Shown here piece after piece: positions 57,178-64,000 of a DNA stretch of 64,000 nt (position 1 is the stretch's first letter; every line of letters begins with the position of its first letter). The notes beneath the pieces are model-generated. The model saw nothing but the letters and a program-made list of their open reading frames with translations. It did no database searches and was not told where the DNA came from. Source of the stretch: Hofstenia miamia (Eukaryota > Xenacoelomorpha > Acoela); NCBI GenBank assembly GCA_004352715.1, contig SCFE01000098.1, positions 1,014,533 to 1,078,532 on the forward strand. Direction: 5' to 3'. Both the position numbers and the translations under genes were made by a program.

Positions 57178-57664
57178 TTATTACTATTATTATTATTATT
57201 TTTCTTACTTCTCACAGCTTCATGCTGGTATCCCTCTCGGCTCGGGGAACTCACCAGTTCCCAGGGAGTCTGAGAGCTTTCCTCAGGACTCTAGCTGTTC
57301 CTAACAATGCTGCCTTCTGTGCTACTGCTCCTCCCCACTTTGGTACTCCCAACTCCTCCAAGTATCTCTTATGCTTCTTACTCACTGCTCCTAGTGCTCC
57401 TACAACTACCGGGACTACTTCAACTTTCTTTAACTTCCACAGCCTTTCTATTTCCTCTGCTAACTCTCTGTACTTGTCTATCTTCTCTTTCTCCTTGCCT
57501 TCTACATTTCTGTCCTTTGGTACTGCTATGTCTATCACTGTTCCTAATCTTTTCTCTTTGTCTACGACTACTATGTCTGGCCTCCGTGCTTCTATCACTT
57601 TGTTCGTCTGTATGTTGAAGTCCCACAGTATCTTAACCTTCTCATTTTCTATGACGCCCTGTGG
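57178..57664 (-). pseudogene. R2-like non-LTR element: C-terminal nuclease domain, cut by gap
   Basis: From the gap edge (57664) the minus frame is open for 138 codons to a stop at 57251. It contains ILWDFNIQTNKVIEARRPDI, then a block with VIDIAVPKDRNVEGKEKEK, and ends LLGTARVLRKAL. The RPDIVVVD...VIDIAVP arrangement matches a PD-(D/E)xK nuclease as in the restriction-like endonuclease of R2-type elements; the pattern is very common at the end of such proteins in aquatic invertebrates. An (AAT)n-like tail at about 57203-57178 marks the 3' end. The frame is intact as far as visible; the reverse transcriptase would lie inside the gap. Confidence 0.7.
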
Positions 57665-58664
57665 NNNNNNNNNNNNNNNNNNNNNNNNNNNNNNNNNNNN
57701 NNNNNNNNNNNNNNNNNNNNNNNNNNNNNNNNNNNNNNNNNNNNNNNNNNNNNNNNNNNNNNNNNNNNNNNNNNNNNNNNNNNNNNNNNNNNNNNNNNNN
57801 NNNNNNNNNNNNNNNNNNNNNNNNNNNNNNNNNNNNNNNNNNNNNNNNNNNNNNNNNNNNNNNNNNNNNNNNNNNNNNNNNNNNNNNNNNNNNNNNNNNN
57901 NNNNNNNNNNNNNNNNNNNNNNNNNNNNNNNNNNNNNNNNNNNNNNNNNNNNNNNNNNNNNNNNNNNNNNNNNNNNNNNNNNNNNNNNNNNNNNNNNNNN
58001 NNNNNNNNNNNNNNNNNNNNNNNNNNNNNNNNNNNNNNNNNNNNNNNNNNNNNNNNNNNNNNNNNNNNNNNNNNNNNNNNNNNNNNNNNNNNNNNNNNNN
58101 NNNNNNNNNNNNNNNNNNNNNNNNNNNNNNNNNNNNNNNNNNNNNNNNNNNNNNNNNNNNNNNNNNNNNNNNNNNNNNNNNNNNNNNNNNNNNNNNNNNN
58201 NNNNNNNNNNNNNNNNNNNNNNNNNNNNNNNNNNNNNNNNNNNNNNNNNNNNNNNNNNNNNNNNNNNNNNNNNNNNNNNNNNNNNNNNNNNNNNNNNNNN
58301 NNNNNNNNNNNNNNNNNNNNNNNNNNNNNNNNNNNNNNNNNNNNNNNNNNNNNNNNNNNNNNNNNNNNNNNNNNNNNNNNNNNNNNNNNNNNNNNNNNNN
58401 NNNNNNNNNNNNNNNNNNNNNNNNNNNNNNNNNNNNNNNNNNNNNNNNNNNNNNNNNNNNNNNNNNNNNNNNNNNNNNNNNNNNNNNNNNNNNNNNNNNN
58501 NNNNNNNNNNNNNNNNNNNNNNNNNNNNNNNNNNNNNNNNNNNNNNNNNNNNNNNNNNNNNNNNNNNNNNNNNNNNNNNNNNNNNNNNNNNNNNNNNNNN
58601 NNNNNNNNNNNNNNNNNNNNNNNNNNNNNNNNNNNNNNNNNNNNNNNNNNNNNNNNNNNNNNNN
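57665..58664. other. Assembly gap (exactly 1,000 N)
   Basis: A round length suggests a gap of unknown size. Long frames reported across it are artificial. Confidence 0.95.
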
Positions 58665-59826
58665 TCATGGATAGAAGTGAATACTGAGATATATTGGAGC
58701 AACATGAAACAGAGGATTATGGATTTGACATTGCCATGTTACAGTTTAGGATCCACAGGAGCCGAGGGCGCACGCTCCTTCTCTCAAAAAGGGTTTGAAT
58801 CCAGTGTTCTCTCAAAAATTAATGGTTTTTAATGCTGTGTACTTTGTATTTATACATCTTAGATGAATACAATGTTTTATATTATATTTGCAGTAAAAAT
58901 TGGGTATATTACTTGAATCAATTGTTGAATCTCTGACCTACGGGGTGGTGCATAGGTCACAATACTACTGGTGGGGTTGTGCTTCAAGATATCTAACGTG
59001 TTTACAAACAAAATAGCGCTCATTACCAAATTATTTCCGAGAAATTATCGAAAATTTTGGAAGTTCTCCGGATCTGAATATTGTTTAGCATTCTTGAAAG
59101 AGTATGAGACTATAATTGAAGCGCATGGAATGTGATAATTTAAATGTTCTCTGTCGGCTTGGGCAAACAAATTTTTATCAACGCCTCGGCAAGACAATTC
59201 TAAATTGTATTCCTCACTACTAAATGTGTTATTTGTGCAAGAGAGTCTAAAGTTGCATAATGAGGCACTGCACCATTTTGTTGGAACAATGTTAACTTTT
59301 TTTGCTTTAATCAAGAATAATTTGATTACACGGGAAGTCGTAATATATTTCTCTAGTCAGTTTCCCGTTAATAAAACATGGACCAACCAATCCAGCAGCA
59401 CCGACCAATGGTCAGTTGTTTGGGCAGTTACTTATAACTTTTCATTAGGTAGTCATTCCTCTCCCAAATAAACTATACTAAAAGGTGTTCAAACACCCTT
59501 GCAATCATATTAACCACTCATGTGTCACAAATTTTACTCCAGAAATCAGATCCACAATCTGTCATTTCATTCCACCATTCAGCAATTTAAAAAATAATGA
59601 ATAATTTTCAAAACTTAAAAGCAATTTCGAAATATTTAACGCATAGAAATATATATGGTCTGAAGCATTTAAAAAAATATTTGAAACTAATGAGAAATAA
59701 CTAAATCGCAAAAATTAATAAAATTGAAAGATTTTAAGTATTTATACCACTGTGAGCAATGTAAAGTAATGTCTTCCAATATCATCTTTGAGGCATTATT
59801 TTTCGGACACCCTATATATATATATC
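58665..59826. other. Spacer with unsupported frames
   Basis: Opposed frames of about 88 codons at 59314-59045 (minus) and 59205-59471 (plus) overlap. Neither has a recognisable domain. No element terminus is clear. Confidence 0.4.
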
Positions 59827-60826
59827 NNNNNNNNNNNNNNNNNNNNNNNNNNNNNNNNNNNNNNNNNNNNNNNNNNNNNNNNNNNNNNNNNNNNNNNNNN
59901 NNNNNNNNNNNNNNNNNNNNNNNNNNNNNNNNNNNNNNNNNNNNNNNNNNNNNNNNNNNNNNNNNNNNNNNNNNNNNNNNNNNNNNNNNNNNNNNNNNNN
60001 NNNNNNNNNNNNNNNNNNNNNNNNNNNNNNNNNNNNNNNNNNNNNNNNNNNNNNNNNNNNNNNNNNNNNNNNNNNNNNNNNNNNNNNNNNNNNNNNNNNN
60101 NNNNNNNNNNNNNNNNNNNNNNNNNNNNNNNNNNNNNNNNNNNNNNNNNNNNNNNNNNNNNNNNNNNNNNNNNNNNNNNNNNNNNNNNNNNNNNNNNNNN
60201 NNNNNNNNNNNNNNNNNNNNNNNNNNNNNNNNNNNNNNNNNNNNNNNNNNNNNNNNNNNNNNNNNNNNNNNNNNNNNNNNNNNNNNNNNNNNNNNNNNNN
60301 NNNNNNNNNNNNNNNNNNNNNNNNNNNNNNNNNNNNNNNNNNNNNNNNNNNNNNNNNNNNNNNNNNNNNNNNNNNNNNNNNNNNNNNNNNNNNNNNNNNN
60401 NNNNNNNNNNNNNNNNNNNNNNNNNNNNNNNNNNNNNNNNNNNNNNNNNNNNNNNNNNNNNNNNNNNNNNNNNNNNNNNNNNNNNNNNNNNNNNNNNNNN
60501 NNNNNNNNNNNNNNNNNNNNNNNNNNNNNNNNNNNNNNNNNNNNNNNNNNNNNNNNNNNNNNNNNNNNNNNNNNNNNNNNNNNNNNNNNNNNNNNNNNNN
60601 NNNNNNNNNNNNNNNNNNNNNNNNNNNNNNNNNNNNNNNNNNNNNNNNNNNNNNNNNNNNNNNNNNNNNNNNNNNNNNNNNNNNNNNNNNNNNNNNNNNN
60701 NNNNNNNNNNNNNNNNNNNNNNNNNNNNNNNNNNNNNNNNNNNNNNNNNNNNNNNNNNNNNNNNNNNNNNNNNNNNNNNNNNNNNNNNNNNNNNNNNNNN
60801 NNNNNNNNNNNNNNNNNNNNNNNNNN
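59827..60826. other. Assembly gap (exactly 1,000 N)
   Basis: AT microsatellites on both sides. The size is probably nominal. Confidence 0.95.
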
Positions 60827-60849
60827 ATATATATATATATATATATACT

Positions 60850-61565
60850 TTTTACTTGCAAAAAACGAAGCGAACTTGAGAATGGATAAACTTTGAAACT
60901 GCCTAAATTCTTTTTTGAATAGGACATAACATCACTTGTAATAACCCATCTTTCATACTTGCTCTTTCTAAGGAAAAAAGTAACAGTTGTTGGTACAGTG
61001 CAGCAAGAATTCTGTAGTCAAAGCATTTCTAAATCTCCAGAGTTATTGTGTGCATGTGCAATAGCAATGACTGTATGTATTTGAAACTTAAGTAGAAAAC
61101 AAGCTTATTTTGTTTTAAGATACTTTTATTTCACTTTGCACTGTTTTTCTAAAGGTGGTCAATTCTGACCACTTCAGGCTTCCTAGAGTTAAAAGACTTA
61201 ATGCAAATGAGTCTAAATATGTATTAGTTATTTTAAATTAGCATAATATATAAAAAACAATCAAAACTATTAACAAAATATCACTAGAAAACACAATACA
61301 TATAAGTGCTAAATATCTATATTAGCTTACATTTTACACAAGGTTATGCCTCATAATTTAGTACTAGTAGTGATGCTTTACAAATAGATTAACCAGAAAT
61401 TCCTTTTTTACATAAACATAAAAATTGGTGTTTGACCTAAGCATGAAATCGAACTACTACAATTCACTATGAACGCATTGTTAGTAGTGCTATGAATTTA
61501 AACAGTTTTTGTTTAAACAACTAATGATGATAACTGAAAAGCCAAATTTATAATAGTTTAGCTAA
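60850..61565. other. AT-rich spacer, nothing recognised
   Basis: One 18-base hairpin, GTGGTCAATTCTGACCAC (61155-61172), is the only structure noted. Confidence 0.5.
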
Positions 61566-61569
61566 AGTT

Positions 61570-62260
61570 ATTCATATAGTAACTCTCATGCAATATCCTA
61601 CTATTTTCAAATTTTCCCATAACTTGGAAAAGTATATTTAATTTGTCACTATTAATAATTTTTCCGACCCTTTTTCAATGTACTTTTGTCCTCTTTCTAC
61701 ACCAAATATATATTTTTTGGTATGACCAATCTCCTATCAAAAAAACAAGTGTATTTAGCTTAAAATCTTTTTCTGAGTTTTTGCTTAGATTTTCAAAAAA
61801 CCTTCAATAAACTTAAGCTCATCATAATCAATTTTGCTGTTAATATTGACTATGAAGCATGAATTAAGTAAGGCTGAAATAGCAAACATTTTCGAAAAAA
61901 ATTATTGGATTCTACCAAGTTCATATTCACCTTCATTGTAATCACAAAAATGAAAGTTTCTCTGCCTTCGAGTTCATATCACTGTCCACAATCCACTAGT
62001 AACCGACGCATCCCTATGTTTTGATTCAAATTCACAAAATGAACAATCTTTGTCGATATTCGACCACTTTCGTCACGCTATATTCATAAAATACGATTAA
62101 TCAGAAGCCGTATCGATTTCTTCCAGTCTTAACTACCGGTTAGCTATATATCTTTAAACTTTTAGAGATACTTGAAGATTGTCCCATAAAATGTAAACTA
62201 AATTATAAATATTATACCTATTCCAACTCTAAACTAAATAGAACTAATTGATAGACATTA
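61570..62260 (-). pseudogene. Decayed paralogue of the atlastin-like GTPase
   Basis: Read on the minus strand this follows the gene at 32673-33648 from near its start to its membrane segment. Visible blocks are an eroded P-loop region with GAAATCG (near 62120), GLWT for GLWA, NEGEYELGR for the DTEGAYELGR motif, and KMFAISALLNSCFIVNI. NTLVFLIGDWSYQK follows, where Arg of the RDW motif has become Gly. Stops and frameshifts are scattered, and most of the middle region after GQKYIEK is deleted. The homopolymer before the GDW block has seven T (61739-61745), in frame, unlike the eight in the other copy. It abuts the Ty3/gypsy relic. Confidence 0.85.
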
Positions 62261-62261
62261 G

Positions 62262-63592
62262 GTGACCATGTTGGTGAAATTTTTTAACGATATCTCTCTT
62301 GAAGTATTCTGATAGAGCAAGTCTGTTAGAATTTTTCGATGCAGTAGAGAGAACGCCAGCATTGGTAAGTTTCCATTTGTATTTCCTATAGTAATGTACA
62401 GATATAGAATCAATTAACTCGTCTTCATTTTTAATCTTACATATGATTTGGGGAAAGATGATGTCATTGTTCTGTGCTTCAGCGATTTCGGCAGGTGTTA
62501 TCTATTTTTTACCATAAATGTCAGAAATGCAAGAATGGGTTTTTTCTGCTTATCCATGTTGATGTCGGGTAATTCTTTGAATTGTGTTGTTGGCATAAAT
62601 TCGAAATTTTTAGGTTCGCCTGTTTCTTTCTTAGAATCACGTTGGTAGTGTGGTAAGGCTGCCCAAATATCAGAAACGTCCTTTTCTATGTTTGATCGTA
62701 AACAAAAAGTAACTAAGGTATTCAATCCATCAAAATATAGTTGTTGATTGATCGCCACTGTATTTTTTGAGCCAACACAGGCTAGTGTTGTCAGCGCAAC
62801 GGGGAAGTAGTTCTTTCCAATTAAGAAATGCCAGAAAGCTTTGAGAAATTCGATTAGTGCTAGCATTTTTAGTTTTGCTGCTCCATATTTCTTTCACTAG
62901 CTCGTAGTTTTGCTGAGAAGTATTGTATTGGTGTTTCTTCTCTGTTTTAAATTTAACTTGATATAGAACAGATCACAACAGTGCTAGTGTCTAAGATGTA
63001 GTGTCCACCAGGTATTGGGGTGTTGAGTGTTTTTTATTTTTTTCATCTTCTTCTTGATGTGGCTTAGCTCATCTTATTGCTTCCAGCTCTATATAGGAAG
63101 TCTTCATCTCCTTTGAGCAAATTAGATATGTTGTGTGTTTTCTTTGCTAGTTGAGTGATGAACATGTGATAGTAATTCAGGAAGTCAAGGATATGTTGTA
63201 AATCCTTTTTGCTATGAGGCGATTTGATTTTGTCGATCATGAGTTTTGCATTATCTGTTCTTCTGGGGTATTAGTTGCTATCAGAATATCATTGATGTAA
63301 GCTGCGATACCAGGATCTAGTTTGTTGCTGATAAGTATTTTCATGACATAGCACTGAAATGTAGTGAGAGATATTACATAGACCAAACGCCATGTATAAC
63401 AATTCGAAAAAACCATAGGGTGTTATAAAACACAGTTTTTTACATCAGATTCTCGCGTGGTTCTTGCCAGTAGGCTTTACATAAATCTATGATTGTGGCA
63501 CTGCATAAAATATCATGCAAAGGGGTGGATACACATCCTTTTTCATGACATTGTTTAGCATTCTAAAGTCGATACACATGTGATGTTTGTAT
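62262..63592 (-). pseudogene. Ty3/gypsy pol: reverse transcriptase, RNase H, integrase start
   Basis: Minus-strand blocks run in Ty3/gypsy order. CIDFRMLNNVMKKD near 63580 is the start of the reverse transcriptase palm. LDPGIAAYINDILIATNTPEE near 63330-63260 contains the YxDD position, here YIND. LALIEFLKAFWHFLIGKN (62865-62810) and a DHxSLxWL-like block (about 62770) belong to RNase H. TPAEIAEAQNND (about 62495) with NRLALSEYFKRDIVKKFHQHGH (to 62270) is the zinc-binding start of integrase. Frameshifts and stops are frequent, and the catalytic Asp pair is damaged, so it is inactive. LTRs are not seen. Confidence 0.8.
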
Positions 63593-63600
63593 CCTTATTT

Positions 63601-64000
63601 GATAAACACTGTAGAAGAAGCATAAGGAATAGAGATGATGTTGAAAAAGTGAACGACTTCTTTGCACGTTTCAATGAAGATGCAGATAAGGATGAATCGT
63701 TGATTAGGGATGCTTTAGAAACTGAAGGTGACGTTGAAATAGACGAAGAAATGGTAAGCAGGCTATTTAAGTCAATTGATGTCAAGAAAAGTAATGGGAA
63801 GGGAATAATATCACCTACAATATTCAAGGAGTTCCATCGTGAGTTAGCTTATCCATATCGTTCAATTTACGAAAAGAGTTTCCGTGATCAATCATACTCT
63901 GTCGTCAATTACTGGAAACATGGCCTGGTCAGTCCAGTTCCTAAAACATCTACTCCCAGCCTTGAAAATCCAAAGGTTTTTCGTCCTATTTCTGTAACAC
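63601..64000 (+). CDS. Non-LTR reverse transcriptase, N-terminal part, runs off window
   Basis: The plus strand is open without a stop to the last base. Key blocks are RSIRNRDDVEKVNDFFARF (63619 on), a segment before the polymerase that looks like the usual NxxFxxxF region, then VSRLFKSIDVKKSNGKGIISP and YWKHGLVSPVPKT, and finally FRPISVT at the right edge. The IDxxKSxGxDxISPxxxK ... WKxxxVxPxPK ... xRPISLT pattern is the standard start of non-LTR reverse transcriptases. It begins within 10 bases of the end of the Ty3/gypsy relic on the opposite strand. Its intact frame suggests a recent insertion. No start codon can be assigned. Confidence 0.8.

Noticed and set aside
57156-58832. Long frames on both strands across the 58 kb gap
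   Set aside because: They exist because N tracts contain no stops. Only the minus-strand piece 57251-57664 has real domain support.
59045-59471. Two overlapping opposite frames of about 88 codons
   Set aside because: No recognisable domain, start context or splice support for either. Kept only as spacer.
59724-60927. Long frames across the 60 kb gap
   Set aside because: Same artefact: N tract plus AT microsatellite.
61155-61172. 18-base perfect hairpin as transposon end
   Set aside because: No partner end or target duplication found; short hairpins of this size can arise by chance or in many contexts.
1-64000. CRISPR arrays, bacterial operons, ribosome binding sites, rRNA
   Set aside because: None seen. 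Introns, poly(A) signal and transposon types show eukaryotic DNA.

Overview
The window looks like nuclear DNA of an AT-rich invertebrate animal. It has spliceosomal introns with GT..AG borders, TATA boxes and an AATAAA signal at a multi-exon gene. It also has a dense mix of animal transposons: non-LTR, Penelope-like, Ty1/copia, Ty3/gypsy, Tc1/mariner, hAT and PIF/Harbinger. Long AT microsatellites flank several N gaps. I cannot name the species; a cnidarian, an arthropod or another lophotrochozoan/ecdysozoan would all fit. Most of the sequence is decayed transposon or unrecognised AT-rich spacer.

Layout. 1-2.3 kb: an unidentified minus-strand coding region, broken by frameshifts, with a first-exon-like ATG upstream. 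2429-2445: an exact 17-base match to the Tn5/Nextera mosaic end, probably library adapter. 3-4.3 kb: decayed short repeats. 7.06-16.17 kb: a large, interrupted inverted duplication. Each inner arm carries a small leucine-zipper gene with its own TATA box; decayed extra copies lie in the spacer, a Tc1 relic in the left arm and a hAT-type MITE in the right arm. 18.6-19.6 kb: a decayed reverse transcriptase. 24.8-27.25 kb: the best host gene, a four-exon, 672-residue secreted protein made almost only of 14 LDL-receptor class A repeats.

27.5-31.6 kb: a Penelope-like element split by later insertions (a non-LTR element, a CAGGGGCGGA-type end and a TIR element with an N gap). 32.67-33.65 kb: a compact atlastin-like GTPase with a C-terminal membrane segment, interrupted only by one extra T in a homopolymer. 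Its decayed paralogue at 61.57-62.26 kb has the in-frame T count. 36.6-41.4 kb: a transposon graveyard with a MITE, a PIF/Harbinger gene pair, a copia Gag interrupted by two DNA elements, and a hAT transposase relic. 41.7-45 kb: a minus-strand endonuclease/reverse-transcriptase element. 46.5-57.7 kb: TA-flanked element, mariner and Tc1 relics, more non-LTR fragments, and the nuclease end of an R2-like element at a 1,000-N gap. 62.3-64 kb: Ty3/gypsy pol on the minus strand, then an open non-LTR reverse transcriptase running off the right edge.

Assembly quality matters here. Four N tracts or single Ns (near 13.2, 43.0/43.4, 50.3 and 52.9 kb) are flanked by duplicated sequence, as expected when overlapping contig ends or haplotypes are placed side by side. 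Two gaps are exactly 1,000 N and so probably of arbitrary size. There is no operon-like cooperation between genes. The meaningful relationships are gene duplication (zipper gene, GTPase) and nesting of transposons.
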